NCBI GenBank assembly: GCA_947166905.1
Contig: CAMVFZ010000003.1
Coordinates: 62,001-126,000, forward strand
DNA from: an uncultured Prevotellaceae bacterium
GTDB taxonomy: Bacteria; Bacteroidota; Bacteroidia; Bacteroidales; UBA932
Length of the DNA stretch: 64,000 bases
Reading direction: 5' to 3'
Part shown: piece by piece, positions 53,224-60,831 of the stretch
Position numbering within the stretch: the stretch's first letter is position 1
Layout: the number at the start of each line of letters is the position of its first letter
The notes under the pieces: model-generated
What the model saw: the letters and a program-made list of their open reading frames with translations, nothing else
Database searches by the model: none
Told to the model about the DNA's origin: nothing
Made by a program: the position numbers and the translations under genes

Positions 53224-54603
53224 ATGGCAAAAGCAAAACTATCAGAGAAAATCGGCTATGGATTCGGTGACTTCGCGTCATCAATGTTCTGGAAAATCTT
53301 TTCCTATTATCTGCCCATTTTCTATTCCGATGTCTTTGGTTTGAAACCGGTTCACGCTGCAACCCTGTTGCTGGTAACCAAGCTGTACGATGCGATATCG
53401 GACCCTCTGATGGGTATAATAGCAGACCGTACCAACTCCAAGTGGGGTAAATATCGTCCCTATCTGCTTTGGATAGCCATCCCCTTTGCCATCATCGGCG
53501 TGCTGTCCTTCTATGTGCCGGACAGCTCCTATTCCTTCAAGCACGTATACGCCTATGTGATGTACATACTTATGATGACGGTGTACACTGCCATCAACGT
53601 GCCTTACGGGGCCATGTTGGGCGTTGTGACGGACGACTCCAGGGAAAAGAGCGTATTCTCTTCCTTCAGGATGTTCTTCGCCTATATCGGCAGCTTCGTG
53701 GCCATGGGTATCTTCTGGATCTTCGAGAAGATTGTCATCGGCCAGGGTGGCAGGGGAGTAGGTGATGCATCGCCTTCGCAGTGGACGTTTACCGTTGCCA
53801 TAGTGGCCCTGTTGTGCGCCATACTGTTCTTCCTGTCCTTCTTTATGACTCGTGAGCATGTGAAGATAGAGAAGAAGGAAACCGGATCCTCCATCGGCAA
53901 AGACCTTAAATCCCTTGTACACAACGGTCCCTGGTGGCTGCTTCTTGGCGCCGCAATCGGCCAGCTGCTCTGTGGTTCTATCCGCGGCGGCGCTGCTGCA
54001 TACTATTTTGCAAATATCCTTGGGGCCGATATCTGGCTTACCTGCGCAGTATATCTAACCATCGGAGAAATAGCCCAGATGATAGGTGTAACCTTTGCCG
54101 TGCCGCTATCTGAACGCTATGGCAAGCGCAATACCTTCATCGGTTCTCTTGTGGCCGTTATCATATTCAGCAGCTTGATTTGGTTCATCCCCGTTGGGGC
54201 ACCTTCAGGCCTTTGGATACTCATCGGACTGCAGATACTGGTCAGCCTTGCCTTCGGCGTTGCCGCTCCTCTTACCTGGAGTATGTTTGCCGATGTCGCC
54301 GATTACAGCGAGCTCCGCAACGGCAATGCCTCCACTGGCCTTATCTTCTCTTCTTCATCGATGGCCCAGAAGTTTGGCGGCGCCATCGGTGGCTGGCTGC
54401 TGTTGACGCTGCTTGGTATCTTCGGCTATAACAAAGACCTTATGGTTCAGGCTCCTGAGACGCTTGGCGCCATCAAGGCCGTTATGAGCTGGGTACCTGC
54501 CATCGGAGCCCTCATTTCAATAGGCTTCCTTGCCGTTTATCCCCTTACATCTGCAAAGATGAAGGAGATTCAGGCAGAGCTCCAGGCAAAGCGCGCTGCG
54601 TAA
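53224..54603 (+). CDS. MFS sugar:cation symporter (GPH family)
   Basis: The 459-residue protein has 12 predicted TM segments and the GPH/MelB-type N-terminus (KIGYGFGDFASSMFWK), the cation-site region LYDAISDPLMGIIADRTNSKWGKYRPYLLW and PYGAMLGVVTDD. It should carry a disaccharide across the inner membrane. In Bacteroides mannan loci a similar symporter goes with GH130 and the 2-epimerase, so mannobiose is a likely substrate. It has its own promoter and is separated from the locus by the dicarboxylate transporter. Confidence 0.9.
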   Translation: MAKAKLSEKIGYGFGDFASSMFWKIFSYYLPIFYSDVFGLKPVHAATLLLVTKLYDAISDPLMGIIADRTNSKWGKYRPYLLWIAIPFAIIGVLSFYVPDSSYSFKHVYAYVMYILMMTVYTAINVPYGAMLGVVTDDSREKSVFSSFRMFFAYIGSFVAMGIFWIFEKIVIGQGGRGVGDASPSQWTFTVAIVALLCAILFFLSFFMTREHVKIEKKETGSSIGKDLKSLVHNGPWWLLLGAAIGQLLCGSIRGGAAAYYFANILGADIWLTCAVYLTIGEIAQMIGVTFAVPLSERYGKRNTFIGSLVAVIIFSSLIWFIPVGAPSGLWILIGLQILVSLAFGVAAPLTWSMFADVADYSELRNGNASTGLIFSSSSMAQKFGGAIGGWLLLTLLGIFGYNKDLMVQAPETLGAIKAVMSWVPAIGALISIGFLAVYPLTSAKMKEIQAELQAKRAA

Positions 54604-54653
54604 GTTTTTGGCATTATAAAGACGTAAACGTCGCTCTTCTGTGTTTATAGGGT

Positions 54654-55163
54654 ATGAAACAGAAAGCAATTAGTTTTTATAGAATTCTCCTTGGAGCCTT
54701 GATGGGGCTTCTGGGTTTTGGCTCCTGTGCCAAGAGCGACACTGACCCTGACGATTATCGCGTTATGTATGGCCAGCCTACTGCCACCTATAAGTTTACT
54801 GGTACAGTAAAGGATGAAGCCGGTAAGCCGATAAAGGGGATTAGGGTAGTATTCCACCCTGATTCAAGGATAACCCCGGAATCGGAATCTTTTAAGGATT
54901 ATTGCAAATATGAAGTGGATACCCTTTATACGAATGATAAGGGTGAGTTCTCTACGAACAGGCTAAAGTATGACGGGATCACTTTAATGAACGAGACTCT
55001 GGTTGTTTTTGACGATGTTGACGGTGCCGCAGGCGGCGGAGAGTTCCAGAGTGTGAGCCTTGACAAGAATCAGGTAAGCGTAAAGGTAATTGAAAAGAAG
55101 GAAGGCTGGAACACCGGAACTTACGGAATTACCGCCAATGCCGTTTTAAAAAAGAAGGACTAG
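54654..55163 (+). CDS. Radical SAM-associated small lipoprotein, copy 1
   Basis: The 169-residue lipoprotein has the signal peptide MKQKAISFYRILLGALM ending GFGSC (Cys25). The mature part has one carboxypeptidase-regulatory-like Ig fold (FTGTVKDEAGKPIKGIRVVF, TNDKGEFS) and a glycine-rich DDVDGAAGGGEF block near 120-131. It fits the 'lipoprotein with radical SAM' family I know from Bacteroidales (TIGR04134-type). The radical SAM gene starts 3 nt downstream, so the two are one unit and the lipoprotein may be its substrate. A paralog lies at 56274-56768. Function unknown. Confidence 0.85.
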   Translation: MKQKAISFYRILLGALMGLLGFGSCAKSDTDPDDYRVMYGQPTATYKFTGTVKDEAGKPIKGIRVVFHPDSRITPESESFKDYCKYEVDTLYTNDKGEFSTNRLKYDGITLMNETLVVFDDVDGAAGGGEFQSVSLDKNQVSVKVIEKKEGWNTGTYGITANAVLKKKD

Positions 55164-55166
55164 CCT

Positions 55167-56243
55167 ATGGCAGAGCTTTCGCTCAGAAAGCGCCTGGCGC
55201 TTGAAATACACAGAAAGCTGCAGGACGATGTTGATAAAGAGCATCCTCTCCGGCAGCTTTTTTGGGAATGTACGCTTCGATGCAACCTTTCCTGCCGCCA
55301 CTGCGGCAGCGACTGCAAGACCGTAAACACGGTTAAGGACATGCCGATAGAAGACTTCTGCAAGGTCCTGGATTCAGTAGCAAAGGTGTATGATTCGCAT
55401 AAGGTGATGATTAACATTACCGGTGGAGAGCCACTGATGCGCCCGGATTTGGAGCGCTGCGGCCGGGCTATCTATGAGCGGGAATTCCCCTGGGGCATGG
55501 TGACCAACGGCTTTGCACTTACTCCTGCGCGCTATAAATCCCTGCTTCAAAGTGGCCTAAGGGCCATGACAATATCCCTTGACGGCCTAAAGGAAGATCA
55601 CGACTGGATGCGAGGCCGGATGGGCTCGTTCGACCGCGCTGCTGCGGCCATTAAAATGGTGGTGGACAGTGGAGAAATAGAATTCGACGTAGTCACCTGC
55701 GTAAACCGCCGAAACCTTGGCCTTCTGTCAGAAATAAAAGAATACCTGATTAGTCTAGGCGTCAAGGAGTGGCGTCTCTTTACCATATTCCCTGCCGGCC
55801 GTGCGGCCTCTGATCCGGACATGAAGCTGGGTGGCGAAGGCCTGCGCACCATGATGGAGTTTATCAAGGCAACCCGCAAGGAGGGCCGGATTAAATGCTC
55901 CTACGGCTGCGAGGGCTTCATGGGAAGATATGAGGGCGAGGTCCGCGACCACTTCTTCAAATGCCATGCGGGCGTTACGGTTGCCGGCATCCTGGCCGAT
56001 GGCTCCATATCCGCCTGCCCCAGCATCCGCGCCGACTATCACCAGGGCAACATTTACACCGATGATTTCATGACTGTCTGGAAAAACGGTTACAAGCAGT
56101 ATAGGGACCGCTCCTGGATGAAAAAAGGTGTTTGCGCAGATTGCAAGTACTTCAAATTCTGCCAGGGCAATGGCATGCATCTGCGTGATGCAGACGGCAA
56201 TCTCCTGACTTGCCGACTTTTGGAAATCAACTCAGTAAAATAA
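55167..56243 (+). CDS. Radical SAM/SPASM protein of the rSAM-lipoprotein system
   Basis: This 358-residue cytoplasmic protein has the SAM-cluster motif CNLSCRHC framed by Cys39, Cys43 and Cys46 (CX3CX2C), a GGEPLMRPDLE motif, and a C-terminal SPASM region with several Cys (FKCHAGVTVAGILADGSISACPS, KKGVCADCKYFKFCQGNGMHLR) for auxiliary iron-sulfur clusters. Such enzymes usually modify peptides or proteins. It fits the Bacteroidales family always found beside a small lipoprotein (TIGR04133-type). Which lipoprotein residue is modified is not known. A strong terminator follows. Confidence 0.9.
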   Translation: MAELSLRKRLALEIHRKLQDDVDKEHPLRQLFWECTLRCNLSCRHCGSDCKTVNTVKDMPIEDFCKVLDSVAKVYDSHKVMINITGGEPLMRPDLERCGRAIYEREFPWGMVTNGFALTPARYKSLLQSGLRAMTISLDGLKEDHDWMRGRMGSFDRAAAAIKMVVDSGEIEFDVVTCVNRRNLGLLSEIKEYLISLGVKEWRLFTIFPAGRAASDPDMKLGGEGLRTMMEFIKATRKEGRIKCSYGCEGFMGRYEGEVRDHFFKCHAGVTVAGILADGSISACPSIRADYHQGNIYTDDFMTVWKNGYKQYRDRSWMKKGVCADCKYFKFCQGNGMHLRDADGNLLTCRLLEINSVK

Positions 56244-56273
56244 AAAACCGCTCTGAACCCAGAGCGGTTTTTT
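56242..56273. terminator. Bidirectional intrinsic terminator
   Basis: AAAAAACCGCTCTG (56242-56255) pairs perfectly with CAGAGCGGTTTTTT (56260-56273) across a 4-nt loop. It overlaps the radical SAM stop codon on the plus strand and lies against the stop of the second lipoprotein on the minus strand, serving both. Confidence 0.92.
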
Positions 56274-56768
56274 CTATTTCTTCAAGGTGGCGTCGGCTGT
56301 AATGGTGTATCGGCCTTTATAATAAGTGCCGGAGCCTTCTTCGTGCTCTATTTTCATCTGCCTCTTTTCAAGAATCTGGCTCTTGAATTCTCCGCCGCCT
56401 GCGGCGCCATCCACATCGTCCAGGGCTACAATGGCATCACCGGGAAGGGAACCTGCCGCATACTTGAGCCTTTCGGAACAGAATTCTCCTTTTTCATCGG
56501 TATACAAGGTGTCTACATTCCCTTTGACGTAGAATTCGTAATTGGGAGAGCTGGGATCCACCTTTGATTCCGGATTGAATACGATGCGAATACCTTTGAT
56601 GGGATTACCGGACTCGTCCTTTACCGTACCGACAAGTTTGAAAATCGCATACGGCTGACCGTACATTTCTTTGCGGGGGGAAGAGAACTTAGAACAGCTT
56701 CCAAAGCCAAGAATTGTCATGAGTGAGCCAAGAATAATCCTGTAAATAGTATGTGCTTTTTGTTTCAT
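56274..56768 (-). CDS. Radical SAM-associated small lipoprotein, copy 2
   Basis: The 164-residue lipoprotein is a paralog of the one at 54654: signal peptide MKQKAHTIYRIILGSLM ending GFGSC (Cys25), then YGQPYAIFKLVGTVKDESG, GIRIVFNPESK, TDEKGEF and DDVDGAAGGGEF. Both end in a beta strand of the type Y-x-ITA-x-A-x-LKK. It is transcribed toward the radical SAM gene and shares its terminator. ATG 56768 is chosen as it gives the conserved signal peptide; a longer frame to 56822 crosses the promoter box. It is also directly downstream of the HPr-kinase-like gene. Confidence 0.85.
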   Translation of the reverse strand: MKQKAHTIYRIILGSLMTILGFGSCSKFSSPRKEMYGQPYAIFKLVGTVKDESGNPIKGIRIVFNPESKVDPSSPNYEFYVKGNVDTLYTDEKGEFCSERLKYAAGSLPGDAIVALDDVDGAAGGGEFKSQILEKRQMKIEHEEGSGTYYKGRYTITADATLKK

Positions 56769-56819
56769 AGGTTGTCTGTCTTTACGTGTAAAACACCAGC
56801 AGGTCCGTTTTACGTCGCG

Positions 56820-56827
56820 CAAAGATA
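56820..56827 (-). promoter_or_regulatory. -7 box of the second lipoprotein gene
   Basis: CAAAGATA reads TATCTTTG on the minus strand, matching TAnnTTTG, 51 bp upstream of the ATG at 56768. It shows that the lipoprotein is transcribed independently of the HPr-kinase-like gene just upstream. Confidence 0.6.
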
Positions 56828-56831
56828 GAAA

Positions 56832-57854
56832 TTATTTTGATATTTCCTTGCAGCAGAGTTCAGCGGCTGCGCGGTCCGGAAGGCAGGAGAGATGGAAGAC
56901 CTTTACGGAGCTGACAATCTTTTCTACGGAACTGGTGATGGCATCCATTATTGGACGGTTCCAGCGTATTGCAGAGACGGAGCCGTAAAGGGCGGCGTAG
57001 GCGTTGAGACCGGAGTCGCGTGCAATGCTGTTTTCCGGGGCCTGCTCCAGACGGACGATGGCATTAAGCGGGGCGCAAACATTTCTGTAGCAGGGAGTTT
57101 TGCCACTCCACGGGGTGCCGTAAACGCAGGGCTTTCCGTCCTGGGCAAAGCCAAGTGCGGGGTTGTCGTCGTTCAGAAGGTCCGTTCCCTGAATATTCTC
57201 CAGCCAAAGGCGGCTGTGGGTGCTCTTGCCTGTACCGCTCTTACCCAGGAAGATATTGGCCTTGCCCTTGTATCCAATGACCGATGCGTGAATCAGTAGA
57301 ACCCCTTTCAGCGCGCTCACGTAGGTAAAATTCATCATCAGGGCGGTAGAAAGCTGGAATACAATCGCCGATGCCCCAAGGCTCTTCGCTACGTAAAGCT
57401 CGCTTTCCCTGAAGTCTTCGCTCATGCTCAGAATTGCCGATGGTTCCCCGGTTTCCGGATGCTCGTCCAGAGTAAAACGGGGGCAATTGTCGTGCTCGTA
57501 AATACTGAAGTAGGGGAGTTGCGACTGCACATGAGTCATAAGCTTGCCCAGCTGAGGAGCCTTGTCAAGTCCGCGGCGTACGGTTATGGTAAAAGCCGGA
57601 TCGCCGCTGTCGCAGATAAACGGGGCGTATTGTGAAAGATCCAGGCCGCGGGCTCCGGGGAGGATCTCCTCGCGGGTCTGGATTAGCGTACGGTGGGGAA
57701 CATCGTCGCCGGCTCTAGTGGGGCGGATATCCAGGCCAGCCTCTCCGCGGCTTGCCCTGGCAATACGATCCTGAACCACCGGGGAGTACTCCATCTCGCA
57801 AAGCGGAGCCTCCAGTTTCACTTCAAACACTATCCCAGCTACTTTGTATTTCAT
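56832..57854 (-). CDS. HPr kinase-like protein (HprK/PEPCK fold)
   Basis: The 340-residue protein has a C-terminal kinase-like domain with a Walker A loop GKSGTGKS (204-211) preceded by LIHASVIGYKGKANIFL and followed by LLNDDNP (226-232), the arrangement of HPr kinase/phosphorylase and its relatives in peptide natural-product clusters. The N-terminal 170 residues resemble nothing I know. Bacteroidales usually lack the PTS, so HPr is an unlikely target. It lies 24 nt after truB and upstream of the second radical-SAM-linked lipoprotein, so a role in modifying that system is possible. Confidence 0.75.
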   Translation of the reverse strand: MKYKVAGIVFEVKLEAPLCEMEYSPVVQDRIARASRGEAGLDIRPTRAGDDVPHRTLIQTREEILPGARGLDLSQYAPFICDSGDPAFTITVRRGLDKAPQLGKLMTHVQSQLPYFSIYEHDNCPRFTLDEHPETGEPSAILSMSEDFRESELYVAKSLGASAIVFQLSTALMMNFTYVSALKGVLLIHASVIGYKGKANIFLGKSGTGKSTHSRLWLENIQGTDLLNDDNPALGFAQDGKPCVYGTPWSGKTPCYRNVCAPLNAIVRLEQAPENSIARDSGLNAYAALYGSVSAIRWNRPIMDAITSSVEKIVSSVKVFHLSCLPDRAAAELCCKEISK

Positions 57855-57878
57855 ACGCTTCTTCTGATTTTCAATTCA

Positions 57879-58817
57879 TTACGCTTTGGGTGGAGCAAAA
57901 AGTTCTGCGGCGTCAGCCAAAGACAGCGCAGATTCTACCCTGAAGCCGCCGCAGGCGGTGCGGCACAGGCTGTCCAGGTGGGCGCCTGTGCCCAGGGCTT
58001 CGCCCAGATCGCGTGCAAAGGCACGTACATACGTGCCTTTGCTGCACGCGATGCGCACCTCTGCGCGCGGCAGCCCCAAACCGCTATAATCGTTCACGCA
58101 AATGCGTGAACTTGCGGTTTGGGGACTGCCTGATTTGTCAATACTGGGGGAGGGGCTCCCCCAAACCCCCACGGCCTCCGGCCGTATCTTTTTCTCCGTG
58201 GCAAAGCTCAGTATCTCTACCTCCGTGATGCGTATTATCTGCTTGCTAAGCAGGGTCTCGGCGGCACTGTCCAGAGATTGCCGGTCGGAGCCGGCAATGA
58301 CGGTCATGCCCGACCCTGATCGGGCATCCCGGTACATCTTACGTGCAAGCTCATAAGCCCGCACCCCATCAACGCTCTTGGCAGAAAACAGCGGAGCAAT
58401 TTGCTCCTGCTCTCCCACGAAACCCTTTAGCGCCTCAGCCACAGAAGCCTCGCAAACCCCATCCACGGGATAAAACCTGTCAATCGGCTTCTCCAAATCG
58501 TAAGACGGCGTAGTAGCCCCGAAGGTCACCCCAGCCACATACTCCTTATCGCTTCTTTGGATTTCCTCTGCAAGACGCGTAGCCTTGCCAACACATATAA
58601 TAAGCACCCCGGTAGCCAAAGGATCCAGCGTACCGGCGTGCCCAACTTTCAAATTCTTCTGTCCGAAGTGCTTCTTTGCGGCAAACTTGAGTTTTCTAAC
58701 AACATCGGCCGACGTCCATCTGTAAGGCTTGTCCACAGGGATAATTATACCCTCCGGGTAGTCGCCGATGTCCCGGGACAGTACACCCGTCCCACGGTTT
58801 GCCACAAGCGCCGCCAT
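57879..58817 (-). CDS. truB: tRNA pseudouridine-55 synthase with in-frame palindromic insertions
   Basis: TruB makes pseudouridine 55 in the T loop of tRNAs. The 312-residue frame has HAGTLDPLATGVLIICVGKATR with the catalytic Asp, SAKSVDGVRAYELARK and CSKGTYVRAFARDLG. The family in Bacteroidetes is about 230-250 residues; the excess is in two stretches without family similarity, GSGMTVIAGSDRQSLDSAAE (about 165-184) and about 205-247. They coincide with clusters of DNA palindromes. The frame is not broken and all core motifs remain, so the protein is probably active. It is followed by an HPr-kinase-like gene and overlaps rpiB by 1 nt. Confidence 0.92.
   Translation of the reverse strand: MAALVANRGTGVLSRDIGDYPEGIIIPVDKPYRWTSADVVRKLKFAAKKHFGQKNLKVGHAGTLDPLATGVLIICVGKATRLAEEIQRSDKEYVAGVTFGATTPSYDLEKPIDRFYPVDGVCEASVAEALKGFVGEQEQIAPLFSAKSVDGVRAYELARKMYRDARSGSGMTVIAGSDRQSLDSAAETLLSKQIIRITEVEILSFATEKKIRPEAVGVWGSPSPSIDKSGSPQTASSRICVNDYSGLGLPRAEVRIACSKGTYVRAFARDLGEALGTGAHLDSLCRTACGGFRVESALSLADAAELFAPPKA
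58074..58185. repeat. Palindrome cluster inside truB (distal)
   Basis: Within the coding sequence: CCCCAAACCGC (58074-58084) with GCGGTTTGGGG (58114-58124), enclosing TTCACGCA/TGCGTGAA (58093-58110); TGGGGGAG/CTCCCCCA (58145-58163); ACGGCC/GGCCGT (58171-58185). Four stems in 112 bp is far beyond chance and looks like an inserted REP-like element. Confidence 0.8.
58277..58327. repeat. Palindrome pair inside truB (proximal)
   Basis: Two hairpins in tandem, each with an 8-bp perfect stem and a 6-nt loop: ATTGCCGG/CCGGCAAT (58277-58298) and ATGCCCGA/TCGGGCAT (58306-58327). The layout is that of dispersed intergenic repeats but lies in frame in truB. Confidence 0.8.
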
Positions 58818-59269
58818 TACTTGCAGTCTATCTTGTCTATTCTTCTCTGGTGGCGTCCACCCTCGAACTCGGTCTCGAGCCAGGTCTTGACAAGCTCCTG
58901 AGCAACCTCGTAAGGGATGAATCTGGCCGGCATAACAAGCACGTTAGCGTTGTTGTGACGCTTTACCAGGGCGGCGATTTCCGGAGCCCATGCAAGGCCT
59001 GCGCGGATGCCCTTATGCTTGTTCAGAGTGATAGCCATTCCGTTTCCGGTGCCGCAAAGCGCAATACCAAGGTCTACCTTTCCGGCCAGTACGGCCTCTG
59101 CCAGCGGATGGGCAACATCAGTGTAGTCCATGCTGTCGGTAGTATCGGTGCCAAAGTTTACAACCTCTACTCCATTGCCCTTAAGCCAGGCGACAAGGTT
59201 GTTCTTATATTCCACTCCGGCGTGGTCGTTGGCAATGCCAATCTTTCCGGAAAATGCTAACTTGCTCAT
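58817..59269 (-). CDS. rpiB: Ribose-5-phosphate isomerase B
   Basis: The 150-residue enzyme interconverts ribulose-5-phosphate and ribose-5-phosphate. Family motifs are GIANDHAGVEYKN (His, substrate), the catalytic Cys in LGIALCGTGNGMAI, NKHKGIRAGLAW and NNANVLVMPARF. It lies 2 nt after gltX and overlaps truB by 1 nt, so it belongs to the same transcript. Confidence 0.95.
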   Translation of the reverse strand: MSKLAFSGKIGIANDHAGVEYKNNLVAWLKGNGVEVVNFGTDTTDSMDYTDVAHPLAEAVLAGKVDLGIALCGTGNGMAITLNKHKGIRAGLAWAPEIAALVKRHNNANVLVMPARFIPYEVAQELVKTWLETEFEGGRHQRRIDKIDCK

Positions 59270-59271
59270 AT

Positions 59272-60831
59272 TTAGCTGTTTTTGGTTTTAGCAAAGTCAA
59301 GACGGGCTGCAAACTCGTCGCGTCCGATAAAGGACACGATGTCTGCGATTCCAAGGCCGCTGGATGCGCCGGTAAGGGCCAGGCGCAGGCAGTTCATAAC
59401 CTTGCCCATCGGCCATTCACGCTCGCGGATATAGGCCTCAAGATGCTCTTCCACGTTCTCTTTGGTAAGCGGGAAGTCACCCTTGATAATGCAGTCAGCA
59501 GCCTCGTAGGCCATGGCCACATTCTCTTCTCTCCAAAACTTGTCCACGTCCTTCTGCACGAACTCCTTAGGTGCTGCAAACAGATAGGAAGCGATATCCC
59601 AGAAGTCTGCTACGAAGGTAGCCCTCTCTTTGATAAGGGCCACTACCTTTTCTACGTAGGCGGCATCGGCCTTTACGCCGTGAGCCTCAAGAACAGGCAT
59701 GAAAAGCTTTGCAAGCTCTGCGTCGGACTTCATCCTAAGATACTCGCGGTTGTACCAGCGGGCCTTCTCGGGGTTGAAGCGTGCGCCTGATTTAACTATA
59801 CGGTCAAGTGAGAATACAGGGATGAGCTCATCTATGGTAAAGAGCTCGCGGTCGTCGCCGGGATTCCAGCCAAGGAAGGCCAGAAGGTTTACGAAGGCCT
59901 CCGGGAAGTATCCGTCCTCGCGGTAGCCACGGGAAACCTCGCCCTCCGGGTTAACCCATTTGAGCGGGAATACGGGGAAGCCCAGCTTGTCGCCGTCACG
60001 CTTGCTCAGTTTACCCTTTCCGTCCGGCTTAAGCAGCAGGGAAAGGTGGGCGAAGCGCGGCTGGGTATCTGTCCAGCCAAAGGCCTTGTACAGCAGGTAA
60101 TGAAGCGGCAGCGAAGGCAGCCACTCCTCACCGCGGATAACCTCTGAAATCTCCATCAGATGGTCGTCCACAATGTTGGCCAGGTGGTAAGTGGGGAGCT
60201 CGTCGGCACGCTTCCAAAGCACTTTGTCGTCAAGCGTAGAGGTATTTACCTCAATATGGCCGCGGATAAGGTCGTCCATTGCGACCACGGTATCCTCCGG
60301 CATCTTGAAACGTACTGTCCAGTCTGTACGCTCCTCCAGCAGGCGCGCGGTCTCTTCTGCGCTAAGCGTCAGGGAGTTACGCAGCTCCATGCGGGTCTTC
60401 TGGTTATAGATGAAGGTCTGTCCTGCGGCCTCTGCTGCAGCACGGCGCTCGTTCAGTTCTTCTGCGGTATCGAAGGCATAGTAAGCGTTGCCGCTTGCAA
60501 CCAGCTGGTCTGCGTACTGCCTGTATATGGGCTTGCGCTCGCTCTGGCGGTAAGGGGCATGCGGGTGTTTTGCCGATGCTACGGAAACGACGTTTCCTGC
60601 CTCGTCTACGCCCTCATCGGCCTTGATGCCACACCATGCAAGGGCCTCGATGATGTATTTTTCTGCACCCGGAACAAAGCGGTGTGAATCAGTATCCTCA
60701 ATCCTTATTATGAAATCTCCGCCGTTCTGCTTGGCATACAGGTAGTTGTAAAGCGCAGTACGTACGCCGCCCATGTGAAGCGGGCCGGTAGGCGAGGGAG
60801 CAAATCTTACTCTTGTCCTTCTCTTATCCAT
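59272..60831 (-). CDS. gltX: Glutamyl-tRNA synthetase
   Basis: This 519-residue class I synthetase charges tRNA-Glu. The HIGH-like motif is in PTGPLHMGGVRTALYNYL near residue 20 and the KMSKS-like motif is KLSKRDGDKLGFPVF. The C-terminal anticodon-binding region (LRLALTGASSGLGIADIVSFIG) is complete. The start codon overlaps the ftsZ stop by 1 base (TAATG). Expected length for Bacteroidetes. Confidence 0.97.
   Translation of the reverse strand: MDKRRTRVRFAPSPTGPLHMGGVRTALYNYLYAKQNGGDFIIRIEDTDSHRFVPGAEKYIIEALAWCGIKADEGVDEAGNVVSVASAKHPHAPYRQSERKPIYRQYADQLVASGNAYYAFDTAEELNERRAAAEAAGQTFIYNQKTRMELRNSLTLSAEETARLLEERTDWTVRFKMPEDTVVAMDDLIRGHIEVNTSTLDDKVLWKRADELPTYHLANIVDDHLMEISEVIRGEEWLPSLPLHYLLYKAFGWTDTQPRFAHLSLLLKPDGKGKLSKRDGDKLGFPVFPLKWVNPEGEVSRGYREDGYFPEAFVNLLAFLGWNPGDDRELFTIDELIPVFSLDRIVKSGARFNPEKARWYNREYLRMKSDAELAKLFMPVLEAHGVKADAAYVEKVVALIKERATFVADFWDIASYLFAAPKEFVQKDVDKFWREENVAMAYEAADCIIKGDFPLTKENVEEHLEAYIREREWPMGKVMNCLRLALTGASSGLGIADIVSFIGRDEFAARLDFAKTKNS

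Noticed and set aside
54620..54640. GACGT/ACGTC mini-hairpin before the first lipoprotein
   Set aside because: Only a 5-bp stem with a 2-nt loop and no T run; not above chance.
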